From positions 1 through 64,000 of the forward strand of contig NZ_JAKNCJ010000008.1 in the NCBI RefSeq assembly GCF_023509525.1: a DNA stretch of 64,000 nucleotides. The letters run 5' to 3'. Shown piece after piece: positions 18,433 through 27,332 of the stretch; within the stretch, counting starts at the first letter, position 1, and every line of letters starts with the position of its first letter. The position numbers were made by a program, and so were the translations under genes. The notes beneath the pieces were generated by a model. It did not search any database and was not told the DNA's origin. It saw only the letters and a list, made by a program, of their open reading frames with translations. Source of the DNA: Brachybacterium equifaecis. GTDB lineage: Bacteria; Actinomycetota; Actinomycetes; Actinomycetales; Dermabacteraceae.

Positions 18433-19455
18433 TCAGCTCGCGGCAGGGGCGGCCATGCGCGCGACGACGCTGGCGGCCTCCTGGCGGGCAGGGGTGTTCT
18501 GGTCGAGATGGCGGAGGTTCTCCGGGATGGTGCGGCCGAGCTTCTTCATGGCCTGGGCCCAGAGGCGGCCCGCCCGATAGGAGGAGCGGACCATGGGGCC
18601 GGCCATGACGCCGACGTAGCCCATCTCCTCGGCGAGGTGGGACAGCTCCAGGAACTCCTGGGGCTTGATCCACCGGTCGATCGGGTGATGCAGCTTCGAG
18701 GGACGCAGGTACTGCGTGATCGTGATGATGTCGCAGCCCGCATCGCGCAGTCGCTGCAGGGAGTCCACGATCTCGACGGTCGTCTCTCCCATCCCGAGGA
18801 TGAGGTTCGACTTCGTGATCATCCCGGCGTCCTTGGCCATCTGGATGACCTCGAGGCTGCGCTCGTAGCGGAACGCGGGGCGGATCTGCTTGAAGATGCG
18901 CGGCACGGTCTCGAGGTTGTGCCCGAAGACCTCGGGCTGCGCGTCGAAGACCTGCTGCAGGGCGGAGGCGTTGCCTTTGATGTCATCGATGAGCAGCTCG
19001 ACGCCGGTGCCCGGGTTCATCTCGTGGATGCGACGGCAGGTCTCGGCGAACTGGCCGGCGGCGCCGTCGGGGAGATCATCGCGCGCCACACCGGTGACGG
19101 TGGAGTAGCGCAGTCCCATCTCCTTGACGGACTGGGCCACCTTGAAGGGCTCCATCGGGTCCAGTGCCATCGGGCGGCCCGTCGCGATGTCGCAGAAGTC
19201 GCAGCGGCGGGTGCAGGTGTCGCCGCCGATCAGGAAGGTCGCCTCGCGATCCTCCCAGCACTCGAAGATGTTCGGGCAGCCCGCTTCCTCGCAGACCGTG
19301 TGCAGGCCGCGGCCGTGCACCCGCTTCTTCATCGCGGAGTACTCGGGGCCCATCACGGCGCGGGTCTTGATCCACTCGGGCTTGCGCTCGATGGGGGTCT
19401 CGGCATTCCTCGCCTCGACCCTGAGCAGACGGCGTCCCTCGGGAGCGATCGTCAC
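18433..19455 (-). CDS. lipA: lipoyl synthase
   Basis: A radical-SAM enzyme that inserts two sulfurs into octanoyl groups on E2 and GcvH proteins. The 340-residue product shows both cluster motifs: the auxiliary cluster [12 protein letters not shown] and the radical-SAM CTRRCDFC, and the C-terminal RSSYRAG whose serine ligates the auxiliary cluster. The GTG start at 19455 has GAGGAGGA upstream. It lies 60 nt after lipB. Its protein substrates are likely the dlaT/sucB product encoded about 2.5 kb away and glycine cleavage H protein. Confidence 0.97.
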   Translation of the reverse strand: MTIAPEGRRLLRVEARNAETPIERKPEWIKTRAVMGPEYSAMKKRVHGRGLHTVCEEAGCPNIFECWEDREATFLIGGDTCTRRCDFCDIATGRPMALDPMEPFKVAQSVKEMGLRYSTVTGVARDDLPDGAAGQFAETCRRIHEMNPGTGVELLIDDIKGNASALQQVFDAQPEVFGHNLETVPRIFKQIRPAFRYERSLEVIQMAKDAGMITKSNLILGMGETTVEIVDSLQRLRDAGCDIITITQYLRPSKLHHPIDRWIKPQEFLELSHLAEEMGYVGVMAGPMVRSSYRAGRLWAQAMKKLGRTIPENLRHLDQNTPARQEAASVVARMAAPAAS

Positions 19456-19515
19456 GCATTCCTCCTCGGTTGCTGGTCCCGACCACTCTAGTCGGGCCCC
19501 GGGGCGTGCAGGGGA

Positions 19516-20220
19516 TCAGCGTGAGCGGGGCGACGTGCGCTCGGACACCAGCTGCGCCATGGCCGCCTCGACCGGGTCGATGACCTCGGCGACGGGGATG
19601 CGTCGGCCGACCTGCTCGCTGAGGCTGGTCACGCCGGCGTCCGAGATGCCGCAGGGCACCACGTTCTGGGCCCAGGAGAGATCGTTCGCGCAGTTCAGCG
19701 CGAATCCGTGCATGGTGGTGCGCTTGGAGACGCGCAGACCGATCGCGGCGAGCTTGCGGTCAGGGGAGAGGGGCCCGGTGCCCCGGACCCACACGCCGCT
19801 GCGGCCCTCCACGGGCTCGGTGGCGACGCCGAATCCGGCGGCCACCGAGATCAGCGCCTGCTCGAGGGCCCGGACGAACCCGACCACGTCGATCGGGGCA
19901 GGGAGGGTGACGATCGGGTAGCCCACGAGCTGCTGGGGGCCGTGCCAGGTGATCTTCCCGCCCCGATCGATGTCCACCACCGGGGCGCCGTCGCGCGGCC
20001 GCTCGTGGTCGGCCGTGAGCTTGCCGGCCGTGTAGACCGCCTGGTGCTCCAGGAGGATCAGGGTCGGCGGGCGAGTGCCGGCGACGACATCGGCGTGCAC
20101 GGCGCGCTGGACGTCCCAGGCGGCGTTGAACTCGACCGGCCCTGGGGGCAGGCCGAACTCCTCGTGGCGGTCGCCGGCGGGAAGAGGATCGCTGAAACCG
20201 AGTCGGATCACATCGAGCAC
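19516..20220 (-). CDS. lipB: octanoyl-[ACP]:protein octanoyltransferase
   Basis: Transfers octanoate from acyl carrier protein to lipoyl-domain lysines, the step before LipA. The 234-residue product contains GGKITWHGPQQLVGYPI, KLAAIGLRVSK with the catalytic lysine, and NCANDLSWAQNVVPCGI with the nucleophilic cysteine. GTG 20220 is preferred over a nearby in-frame GTG at 20211 because a TACCCT box ends 6 nt before it. The open frame continuing to 21027 has no homology. Confidence 0.95.
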   Translation of the reverse strand: MLDVIRLGFSDPLPAGDRHEEFGLPPGPVEFNAAWDVQRAVHADVVAGTRPPTLILLEHQAVYTAGKLTADHERPRDGAPVVDIDRGGKITWHGPQQLVGYPIVTLPAPIDVVGFVRALEQALISVAAGFGVATEPVEGRSGVWVRGTGPLSPDRKLAAIGLRVSKRTTMHGFALNCANDLSWAQNVVPCGISDAGVTSLSEQVGRRIPVAEVIDPVEAAMAQLVSERTSPRSR

Positions 20221-20226
20221 CCCACC

Positions 20227-20232
20227 AGGGTA
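20227..20232 (-). promoter_or_regulatory. -10 box for leaderless lipB
   Basis: TACCCT on the minus strand, 6 nt from GTG 20220. Confidence 0.6.
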
Positions 20233-20328
20233 CTGCCGTGAGCTCGCGGGCGGCGACACCGAGGCACCGTCGGGCGCGCCCTGACCTGGGGATTGTGGAT
20301 GGCCGAGAAGGGCCGCCGTCAGCCGGTG

Positions 20329-20334
20329 CAGACT
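20329..20334 (+). promoter_or_regulatory. -10-like box for the kinase-like gene
   Basis: CAGACT ends 6 nt before ATG 20341 and supports that start over the TTG at 20293. Confidence 0.4.
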
Positions 20335-20340
20335 TCCGCC

Positions 20341-21831
20341 ATGCAGAGCGCACACCCCGCAGACCCCGCCGCTTCGCGCGGCTGGGGCGTCCCCGTGCAG
20401 GCCGAGCCCTCGGAGCACGCCGACCGCCTCATCGCTGTCATCCAGCGCGACGGCGAGCTGGAGACCACCCTGCTGCGACGCGGCCGGTCGCTGATCTGCC
20501 GGGTGCGGGGACTGCACGGTGCGGCCCGCGATCACCTCGACGAGATCGGAGACCTGCTGCTGGATCTCTCGATGGCCGGGGTGCGCGCGGCCCCGCGCGT
20601 TCTCGCCGCCGCCCCGGGAGAGCTGGAGCTCGAAGGGGCGGCACCGCTGCGGCGCAGTCCCGGGACCCACCGCGCCGAGGCGGCGGGGCACCCGCCTGCC
20701 GCTCCCGAGCGCGAAGCACGGGCGGGAGCGCGGGAGGACCTCGATCTCCTGCTGGACGCTCTGCACGATCGGGGATGGGTGCTCGGACTGACCTCCCACG
20801 AGGGGCTCGCCCTGCGCGGTGACGGACGGGTCATGGTGCTGGATCTCTCCGGCCTGCACCGCAGTCCGGAGGCGGATGAGCGCCTGCGGGATCAGCGCTG
20901 GATCGACGCCGTGCTGGAGGACCAGGGCCGCACCCTGCGACGGCGGATCAACGGCCCCTTCGGGGGCACCGGCGACTCCGGCTCTGCGCTGCGCGCGCCG
21001 CTGCTCCCTGCGCGCGAGCTCGCCCATCAGGGCTTCGTCGACTCGCGGCCGACGCTGCTGCGGCCGCTGGCGGTGACCGCCGTGGAGGGGTATGACGAGG
21101 GGCGGGCGCCGTTCCCCTCGCGGCGGCGGCGGGATCCGGCCGGCGCCACAGGATGGGTTCCGGGCGGCGCCGCGGGCAGGGGGCGGCGCGGATGGTCAGC
21201 AGTGCTCCCGAGGGCAGGAGCAGCGGCTGCCGCGGCGGCCGCGGCGCTCCTCGTGGGCGCGGGAGCCATCCTGCTCCTGGACGGGGGCGGCGGCGCGGCG
21301 GCGAAGGACGCGGCCGCCTCTCCAGTGTCCAGCGCGCCGGGGCCCCCGCCCGCCATCGCTCCAGGAGGCGCTTCCGGCGTCGCTTCCGGAGACGCCGACG
21401 GCGGCGCCGACGGGGTCGACCAGAGCACCGCCGCCGCGTCGGCCCTCCCCGATCCTCGCGATGGACTGCAGGAGCTCGTCGCGCAGCGCCACGCCTACCT
21501 CACCTCCCGGTCGAGCGCCTCTCCGAACGTGCCCGGCGCGCCCGCGGATCTCGCCGATGCCCGGCGCCGCGCGCTCTTCGAGGACGCGGCGATCACCGCT
21601 CCCGAGCCCCGCGTCGTCTCGGCCGAGCTCACCTCCCTGGATGCGCAGTCGGGCACCGCCGAGGTCCTCGCAGTGCTCGATGTCGCCCCGGGCCAGGCCC
21701 GGTTCGAGGACGGGACCGTGACCGCGCTCCCTGCGGAGGAGACGCAGATCCGCTTCCGCCTGCAGGCGCTGGAGGGACGGTGGCTGATCCTCGAGGCAGA
21801 GCCGGTGTCGGATTCCTCCAGCGCCCCCTGA
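20341..21831 (+). CDS. membrane protein with degenerate kinase-like domain
   Basis: A 496-residue protein I cannot place in a named family. Residues ~1-200 look like a decayed Ser/Thr kinase: GLHGAARDHLDEIGDLLLDL, then HDRGWVLGLTSHEGLALRGD at 142-161, which lines up with the catalytic loop H..G..HGDLKPEN...G, and VMVLDLSGL at 165-173, in the place of the DFG motif. The catalytic Asp (here L150) and Asn (here G155) are missing, so it would be a pseudokinase. A basic Pro/Gly linker leads to one transmembrane helix (~292-315), a low-complexity Gly/Ala stretch, and an outer domain with TAEVLAVLDVAP and ETQIRFRLQALEGRWLI, resembling NTF2-like domains. It is divergent from lipB. Confidence 0.6.
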   Translation: MQSAHPADPAASRGWGVPVQAEPSEHADRLIAVIQRDGELETTLLRRGRSLICRVRGLHGAARDHLDEIGDLLLDLSMAGVRAAPRVLAAAPGELELEGAAPLRRSPGTHRAEAAGHPPAAPEREARAGAREDLDLLLDALHDRGWVLGLTSHEGLALRGDGRVMVLDLSGLHRSPEADERLRDQRWIDAVLEDQGRTLRRRINGPFGGTGDSGSALRAPLLPARELAHQGFVDSRPTLLRPLAVTAVEGYDEGRAPFPSRRRRDPAGATGWVPGGAAGRGRRGWSAVLPRAGAAAAAAAAALLVGAGAILLLDGGGGAAAKDAAASPVSSAPGPPPAIAPGGASGVASGDADGGADGVDQSTAAASALPDPRDGLQELVAQRHAYLTSRSSASPNVPGAPADLADARRRALFEDAAITAPEPRVVSAELTSLDAQSGTAEVLAVLDVAPGQARFEDGTVTALPAEETQIRFRLQALEGRWLILEAEPVSDSSSAP

Positions 21832-21933
21832 CGAGGCCCGAGCCGGGCGGACACGGCGGGGGAGACCGTGCGGGCGGGGAGGCAGGAGCCGCAGGGAGCG
21901 GCCCGACCGCGAGCGGGCCGGCCCCACGCAGAA

Positions 21934-21967
21934 CGGCGGGCCCGGCACCGAAGTGCCGGGCCCGCCG
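21934..21967. terminator. 15-bp bidirectional hairpin
   Basis: CGGCGGGCCCGGCAC pairs with GTGCCGGGCCCGCCG around a CGAA tetraloop, between the kinase-like gene and dlaT (convergent). No U-tract. Confidence 0.9.
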
Positions 21968-21999
21968 CAGGTCCTGTCGCGGATCGCTCCGCGCGGGGA

Positions 22000-23844
22000 T
22001 CAGAGACCGAGATCGGCCTCGAACGCCCCATTCTCCAGGCGCTGCTTCATGAAGGTCAGGAAGCGTGCTGCGTCGCCGCCGTCCACCAGGCGGTGGTCGT
22101 AGGAGAGGAAGAGGTACATCATCGAGCGGATCGCGATGACCTCGTCGCCCTGCTCCGTGGTGATCACCGCGGGGCGCTTGACGATGGTGCCGCACCCGAG
22201 GATGCCGACCTGCGGGTTCGGCACGATCGGGGTGTCGAACAGGGCACCGCCGGAGCCGGTGTTCGTGATCGTGAAGGTCGCGCCCTGGAGGTCGTCCGGG
22301 GTGAGCTTGTTGCTCTTCGCCTTGCCGCCGAGCTCGCCGACCTGACGGGCGATGCCTGCGAGGTTGAGGTCGCCGGCGTTCTTGATCACGGGCACGACGA
22401 GCCCGCGCTCGGTGTCCGCGGCCATGCCGATGTTCTCCGAGCCGTGGTACTTGATGACGTCGCCCGCGATCTCCGCGTTCAGCTTCGGGTACGTCTTCAG
22501 CGCCTCGACCGCCGCCTGGATGATGAACGGCAGGAAGGTGAGCTTGGCGCCCTCGCGCTGCGCGAAGGAGTCCTTCGCACGGCCGCGCAGCTTCGCGATG
22601 CGGGTCATGTCGACCTCCACCGCGGTGGTGAGCTGGGCCTGGGTCTGGAGGGACTCGACCATGCGGCTCGCGACGATCTTGCGCAGGCGCGACATCTTCT
22701 CCTCGGTGCCGCGCAGCGAGGAGACCTCGACCTTCGGCGCCGACTGGGCCGCGCCGCCGGGCGCTGCCTGCGCCGCAGGAGCTGCAGCAGGAGCGGAGGT
22801 CTCGGACTTCTTCGCCTCGATCGCGGCGGAGACGTCCTGCTTGCGGATGCGACCGCCGAGGCCGGTGCCCGAGACGGAGGAGAGGTCGATGCCGGCGTCG
22901 GCCGCCATCTTCCGCACCAGCGGGGTCACGTAGCCGCTGGCCTCGGCACCGGAGACGGAGTCCGAGGCCTTCGGGGCGGGGGAGGTCGAGCCCGAGGTCT
23001 TCGCCTCGGCCTTCGCCGATGCCTTCTCCTCAGACTCGCGCGGGGTCTCGCCCTGAGGAGCGGACTGCTCAGCGGGCTTCTCCTCGGCCTTCTTCTCCTC
23101 AGCCTTCGGCTCCTCCTTCGCGGGAACCTCGCTCGCCGGGGCGGAGGAGGACTGCGCGGAGGCGTCGCCGATGATGGCCAGCACGGAGCCGACCTCGGCG
23201 TCGGAGTCCTCCTCGACCTTGATCTCGAGCAGGGTGCCCGCGAACGGCGAGGGGATCTCGGTGTCGACCTTGTCGGTGGAGACCTCGAGCAGGGGCTCGT
23301 CGGCCTCCACGGAATCGCCCACGGCCTTCAGCCAGCGGGTGACGGTGCCCTCGGTGACGGACTCGCCGAGGGCCGGCATGGTGACCTCCTGGCCCTGGCC
23401 GCCGCTCGAGGCGCCGGAGCCCTCAGCGCTCGGCGCGGGATCGGTGTCCCCGCCCTGCGCCTCCTCCTGGCCGGGCTCGGCCTCGGTGGAGGGCGCAGTG
23501 GTGGGATCCGAGGCGAGGTCCTCGCCCTCGGAAGCGGGCTCGTCCTGCTGGGCCTCGGTCTCGCCCGATCCCTCGGCGGCATCATCCGAGCCGGAGCCGG
23601 AGCCGGAGCCGTCGCCGATGATGACGAGCTCTGCGCCGACCTCGGCATCCTCGTCCTCCTGGACCAGGATTTTCTCGATGGTGCCCGCGACGGGCGAGGG
23701 GATCTCGGTGTCGACCTTGTCGGTGGAGACCTCGAGCAGGGGCTCGTCGACCTCGACGGTATCGCCGACCGACTTGAGCCAGCGGGTCACGGTGCCCTCG
23801 GTGACGGACTCGCCGAGGGCCGGCATCTTCACGGATTCAGACAT
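22000..23844 (-). CDS. sucB: dihydrolipoamide acyltransferase (E2) of 2-oxo acid dehydrogenase
   Basis: The E2 core of the pyruvate and/or 2-oxoglutarate dehydrogenase complex, 614 residues. Two lipoyl domains (about residues 2-80 and 150-228) each hold VSTDKVDTEIPSP; K43 is the first lipoylation site. Ala/Glu/Ser-rich linkers join them to the peripheral subunit-binding domain (YVTPLVRKMAADAGIDLS to GRIRKQDV, ~310-345) and the catalytic domain ending in SYDHRLVDGGDAARFL with the active-site His. In actinobacteria this gene (dlaT in M. tuberculosis) usually serves pyruvate dehydrogenase, so the sucB name reflects annotation habit. The ATG follows AGGAGA. It lies 24 nt after lpdA and near lipA/lipB, so the modifying enzymes and their target are clustered. 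Confidence 0.95.
   Translation of the reverse strand: MSESVKMPALGESVTEGTVTRWLKSVGDTVEVDEPLLEVSTDKVDTEIPSPVAGTIEKILVQEDEDAEVGAELVIIGDGSGSGSGSDDAAEGSGETEAQQDEPASEGEDLASDPTTAPSTEAEPGQEEAQGGDTDPAPSAEGSGASSGGQGQEVTMPALGESVTEGTVTRWLKAVGDSVEADEPLLEVSTDKVDTEIPSPFAGTLLEIKVEEDSDAEVGSVLAIIGDASAQSSSAPASEVPAKEEPKAEEKKAEEKPAEQSAPQGETPRESEEKASAKAEAKTSGSTSPAPKASDSVSGAEASGYVTPLVRKMAADAGIDLSSVSGTGLGGRIRKQDVSAAIEAKKSETSAPAAAPAAQAAPGGAAQSAPKVEVSSLRGTEEKMSRLRKIVASRMVESLQTQAQLTTAVEVDMTRIAKLRGRAKDSFAQREGAKLTFLPFIIQAAVEALKTYPKLNAEIAGDVIKYHGSENIGMAADTERGLVVPVIKNAGDLNLAGIARQVGELGGKAKSNKLTPDDLQGATFTITNTGSGGALFDTPIVPNPQVGILGCGTIVKRPAVITTEQGDEVIAIRSMMYLFLSYDHRLVDGGDAARFLTFMKQRLENGAFEADLGL
23246..23302 (-). repeat. 57-bp exact direct repeat, copy B (second lipoyl domain)
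   Basis: Identical to 23693-23749. It covers the codons around the second lipoylation site. Confidence 0.9.
23693..23749 (-). repeat. 57-bp exact direct repeat, copy A (first lipoyl domain)
   Basis: Identical to 23246-23302; the identity includes synonymous positions. Confidence 0.9.
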
Positions 23845-23868
23845 GTTCTTCTCCTGGTGGGGCGCGGA

Positions 23869-25272
23869 TCAGGCGTGCGAGTGCAGGGGCTTGCCGGCGA
23901 GGGCGAGAGCCGCCTCGCCCATCGCCTCGTTCTGGGTGGGGTGGGCGTGGATCAGGCTGGCGACGTCCTCCGGGTAGGCCTCCCAGTTGACGATGAGCTG
24001 AGCCTCGCCGATCTGCTCGGACATGTTCGTGCCGACGAAGTGGACGCCGATGATCGGGCCGTCGACCTCGCGCACGAGCTTCACGAAGCCGGTGGTGCCG
24101 AGGATCTGGGACTTGCCGTTGCCGCCGAGGTTGTACTCGTAGACCGAGACCTTGTCCTCGCCCAGCTGCTCCTTGGCCTGCTTCTCGGTGAGCCCGACGG
24201 AGCCGATCTGCGGCTCGCAGTAGGTGACGCGCGGGATGCCGCTCTCGACGATCGGGGCGGGGGACTGCCCGGCGATCGACTCCGCCACGAAGATGCCCTG
24301 CTGGAAGCCGCGGTGGGCGAGCTGCAGTCCGGGCACGATGTCGCCGACGGCCCAGATGCCCTCGACGTTGGTCTTCAGGGTGTTCTTGTCCGCGAGCACG
24401 AAGCCGCGGTCCATCTCGATGCCCTGCTCCTCGTAGCCGAGGTCCTTGGTGTTCGGGCCGCGGCCCACGGCGACCAGGAGGTAGTCGCCCTCGAAGGTCT
24501 TGCCGTCGGCGAGGGTGACCTTCACGCCGTTCTCGGTCTGCTCGGCCTTCTCGAAGAAGATGCCGAGGGAGTAGGCGATGCCGCGCTTCTTGAAGGCGCG
24601 CTCGAGCGTCTTCGAGATGGCCTCGTCCTCGTTGGCGACCAGGTGGGGCAGGCCCTCGATGATCGTGACGGACTCGGCGCCGAGCGACTTCCACACCGAG
24701 GCGAACTCGACGCCGATGACGCCGCCGCCCAGGATGATCGGGTTCTTCGGCGCCTCGGGCAGCTGGAGGGCGGCCTCGGAGTCGATGATCCGGCCGCCCA
24801 GCTCGAGACCCGGGAGCGACTTCGAGAAGGAGCCGGAGGCGAGGACGATGTTCTTGCCCTTGAGCTCGCGGGTGCCCTCAGCGGTCTCCACCGTGACGGT
24901 GTCCTTCGCGGTCAGCCGGCCGAAGCCCTCGACGTAGTCGACGCCGGAGCCCTTCACCAGGCCCTGGAGGCCCTTGTAGAGGCGGCTGATGATCTTGTCC
25001 TTGAAGTCCAGCACCTTCGCGTGGTCGATGCTGTCCAGGGTGAGGTTCACGCCCATCGCGGAGCCCTCGTGGGGGGCGTCGGCGACCTCGCCGACGTGGA
25101 GGAGGGCCTTGGTGGGCACGCAGCCGCGGTGGAGGCAGGTGCCGCCGACCTTGTCCTTCTCGACGAGGGCGATCTTCAGCCCCAGCTGCGATCCTCGCAG
25201 CGCTGCTGCATAGCCGCCGCTGCCGCCGCCGAGGATGACGACGTCGTACTGGTCCTGGGGTGAATCCGTCAC
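23869..25272 (-). CDS. lpdA: dihydrolipoyl dehydrogenase (E3)
   Basis: A flavoprotein that re-oxidises dihydrolipoyl groups with NAD+, 467 residues. FAD-binding GGGSGGYAAALRG, the redox disulfide GGTCLHRGCVPTK, NAD-binding ILGGGVIGVEFASVW, the second FAD motif GIWAVGDIV, and the C-terminal His-Glu pair in HAHPTQNEAMGEA are all present. The start is GTG at 25272 with GAGGGAG upstream. It is followed by the E2 gene after 24 nt, so E3 and E2 are made together. Unusually for an actinobacterium, E3 is directly beside E2; in M. tuberculosis lpdC is elsewhere. Confidence 0.96.
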   Translation of the reverse strand: MTDSPQDQYDVVILGGGSGGYAAALRGSQLGLKIALVEKDKVGGTCLHRGCVPTKALLHVGEVADAPHEGSAMGVNLTLDSIDHAKVLDFKDKIISRLYKGLQGLVKGSGVDYVEGFGRLTAKDTVTVETAEGTRELKGKNIVLASGSFSKSLPGLELGGRIIDSEAALQLPEAPKNPIILGGGVIGVEFASVWKSLGAESVTIIEGLPHLVANEDEAISKTLERAFKKRGIAYSLGIFFEKAEQTENGVKVTLADGKTFEGDYLLVAVGRGPNTKDLGYEEQGIEMDRGFVLADKNTLKTNVEGIWAVGDIVPGLQLAHRGFQQGIFVAESIAGQSPAPIVESGIPRVTYCEPQIGSVGLTEKQAKEQLGEDKVSVYEYNLGGNGKSQILGTTGFVKLVREVDGPIIGVHFVGTNMSEQIGEAQLIVNWEAYPEDVASLIHAHPTQNEAMGEAALALAGKPLHSHA

Positions 25273-25417
25273 CGGTGAGCTCCCTCGAGTAGTCGATTGC
25301 GACGCTGCCCGGGGCGGCCGCGCCGAATGCCCCCATGCTAGGCCACGCGACTGCGTGGTGAGGGCAGGCGGCGGGAGCCCACCGGTAACGGAGACGGAGC
25401 CTCCGTCACCGGAGCGC

Positions 25418-26890
25418 TCAGGCGGCCCCGTCGCCGGCCCGCGCCTCGAGCAGCGCCAGCAGGGTGCGCACGCTCATGCCGGTCGCGCCCTTGCCCGTGT
25501 ACCCCTCGGGGGCGGAGGAGAACGAGGGGCCGGCGATGTCCAGGTGCCCCCACTGCGCCTCGCCCACGAACTCCGCCAGGAAGATGCCGGCGGTCAGGGC
25601 GCCGCCCCAGCGGTCGCCGATGTTGCGCAGGTCTGCGACCTGGCCGTTGAGGTCCTTGCGCAGCTCCTCGGGGAAGGGCAGCGGCCAGAAGGGCTCGCCC
25701 GCCGTCGCCGCTGCCTCGAGCACGGCCGCGCGGGCGTCCTCGGTGCCCATCACGGCTGCGGTGCGCTTGCCCAGGGCGACGATGGCGGCGCCGGTGAGCG
25801 TCGCGACGTCGAGCACGAGATCGGGCTCGAGCGCGGCCGCGTCCACGAGGGCGTCGGCCATGACCATGCGGCCCTCGGCGTCGGTGTTGAGGACCTCGAC
25901 GGTCGTGCCGTTGCGCATGGTGACGACGTCGCCGGGGCGCTGCGCCCCGCCTCCGGGCATGTTCTCCGCGAGCGCGAGGAAGGCGGTCACGCGCACGGGC
26001 AGGCCGAGGCGCGCGGCGCCCAGCGTCGCCGCGAGGACGGTGGCGGCGCCGGCCATGTCGGAGGTCATCTCGTCCATCCCGGCCGGCGGTTTCAGCGAGA
26101 TGCCGCCGGTGTCGAAGGTGATTCCCTTGCCGACGAGGGCCACGTGCTGAGCGGCGCCCGTCGGGGCGTACTCCACGCGCACCAGCCGCGGCGGGCGGGC
26201 AGACCCCTGGCCCACGCCGACGATTCCGCCGTACCCGCCCTCGGCGAGCTCCTTCTCGTCCAGGACGGTGACGGTCAGGGGCAGATCCGCGGCGAGCTCC
26301 TGGGCGCGCTGCGCGAACGCGGCCGGGAACAGGAGGTTCGGCGGGGTGTTCACGAGGTCGCGGGTGATGCCGACGATCTCGGCGAGGACGCGGGCGCGCT
26401 CGGCCGCCGCGGCCGAGGAGTCCTCGCCGTCTGCGCCGACGAGCACGACGGAGCCCAGAGCGGGCTTCGCCTTCGACGAGGGGGACTTGTGGGCGGTGAA
26501 GGCATAGGCCCCGAGCGCCGCGCCCTCGAGCGCGGCTGCGATCTGAGCCGCGGTTCCGCCGGGGAGGGCGATGGCGGCCGAGGGGACGCCCGCGAGCGTG
26601 CGGGCGGCGGCGCCGAACGCGCGGCGCAGCGCGACCTCTCCGGCGTCCTCGAGCGCGGCGACGCCGAGACCCGTCAGCAGGACGGAGCCGGCGGCGAAGC
26701 CCTCCGGCGAGGGCACGCGGACGATCTCGTCGAGGGCGCCGGTCACGCCGAGGGCGGCCGTGAGGGCGCTGAGGGCGTCGCTGCCGAGGACGACCGCGGG
26801 GGCGTCGTCCTTCCCGGTCAGGACGGGCAGCACGAGGACATCGGCGTCGGCATCGGCGAGGGACTGGGGGTTCACAGTGATCTCTGGCAT
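25418..26890 (-). CDS. pepA: leucyl aminopeptidase (M17)
   Basis: A hexameric two-metal exopeptidase, 490 residues. Signature NTDAEGRMVMADAL, with metal-ligand Asp and Glu, lies about residue 335; KGITFDTGGISLKP carries the catalytic lysine and metal-binding Asp, and MTSDMAGAATVL adds another ligand. The ATG at 26890 is chosen by the TACGAT box 6 nt upstream; 25 further upstream codons are open but not conserved. The gene reads toward lpdA with 145 nt between. The pepA-dlaT-lipB neighbourhood is conserved in mycobacteria (Rv2213-Rv2217). Confidence 0.95.
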   Translation of the reverse strand: MPEITVNPQSLADADADVLVLPVLTGKDDAPAVVLGSDALSALTAALGVTGALDEIVRVPSPEGFAAGSVLLTGLGVAALEDAGEVALRRAFGAAARTLAGVPSAAIALPGGTAAQIAAALEGAALGAYAFTAHKSPSSKAKPALGSVVLVGADGEDSSAAAAERARVLAEIVGITRDLVNTPPNLLFPAAFAQRAQELAADLPLTVTVLDEKELAEGGYGGIVGVGQGSARPPRLVRVEYAPTGAAQHVALVGKGITFDTGGISLKPPAGMDEMTSDMAGAATVLAATLGAARLGLPVRVTAFLALAENMPGGGAQRPGDVVTMRNGTTVEVLNTDAEGRMVMADALVDAAALEPDLVLDVATLTGAAIVALGKRTAAVMGTEDARAAVLEAAATAGEPFWPLPFPEELRKDLNGQVADLRNIGDRWGGALTAGIFLAEFVGEAQWGHLDIAGPSFSSAPEGYTGKGATGMSVRTLLALLEARAGDGAA

Positions 26891-26896
26891 CCCCTT

Positions 26897-26902
26897 ATCG
26901 TA
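26897..26902 (-). promoter_or_regulatory. -10 box for leaderless pepA
   Basis: TACGAT on the minus strand, 6 nt from ATG 26890. Confidence 0.6.
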
Positions 26903-26969
26903 TGGGGGTGCCGCAGTCCTGCGGCTGGAAGCGCGCATGCCCGTTCGGGCGCACGGGAGGTGCACGGCG

Positions 26970-27332
26970 ATGTCGGTGTGGGCGATCGCCCTGTACGCGG
27001 CCTGCGGGCTGACCGCGGCGCTCTCGGTGTACTACGTGGCGAGGGAGTTCGCCGCGGACTTCGTGCTGCTCGGCGCGGCCGCGCTGGTGATGCTCGTGTG
27101 GGGCGGCGAGGCTCTCGCCCTGGCTATGCAGGATCTGCGCGGCGGCGACGCCCCGGACCGGATCACGCTCTACGGGTATCTCGCCACCGGGCTCGCGCTG
27201 CCGCTCGGCGCGATCTGGGTGGGCGTCAACGAGCGCAGCCGATGGGGGAGCGTCGGCATCCTCGCCGTCGCGCTCACGCAGATCGTGCTGCAGATGCGGC
27301 TGCCGCAGATCTGGCCGGGAGGATTCGCATGA
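26970..27332 (+). CDS. four-helix membrane protein, function unknown
   Basis: A 120-residue, almost wholly hydrophobic protein: four predicted transmembrane segments near residues 3-22, 28-47, 64-83 and 90-112, with short charged loops (QDLRGGDAPDR, NERSRWG). ATG 26970 has GGGAGG nine nt upstream; the open frame upstream is antisense to pepA. The stop overlaps the start of the next gene (ATGA), so they are translationally coupled. I recognise no family. With the partner protein it may form a small membrane complex, an inference from coupling alone. Confidence 0.65.
   Translation: MSVWAIALYAACGLTAALSVYYVAREFAADFVLLGAAALVMLVWGGEALALAMQDLRGGDAPDRITLYGYLATGLALPLGAIWVGVNERSRWGSVGILAVALTQIVLQMRLPQIWPGGFA

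Noticed and set aside
21868-25263. 1131-codon open frame on the plus strand
   Set aside because: It is the exact antisense of the E2 and lpdA genes, with no ribosome site and a low-complexity Arg/Gly/Leu/Asp composition.
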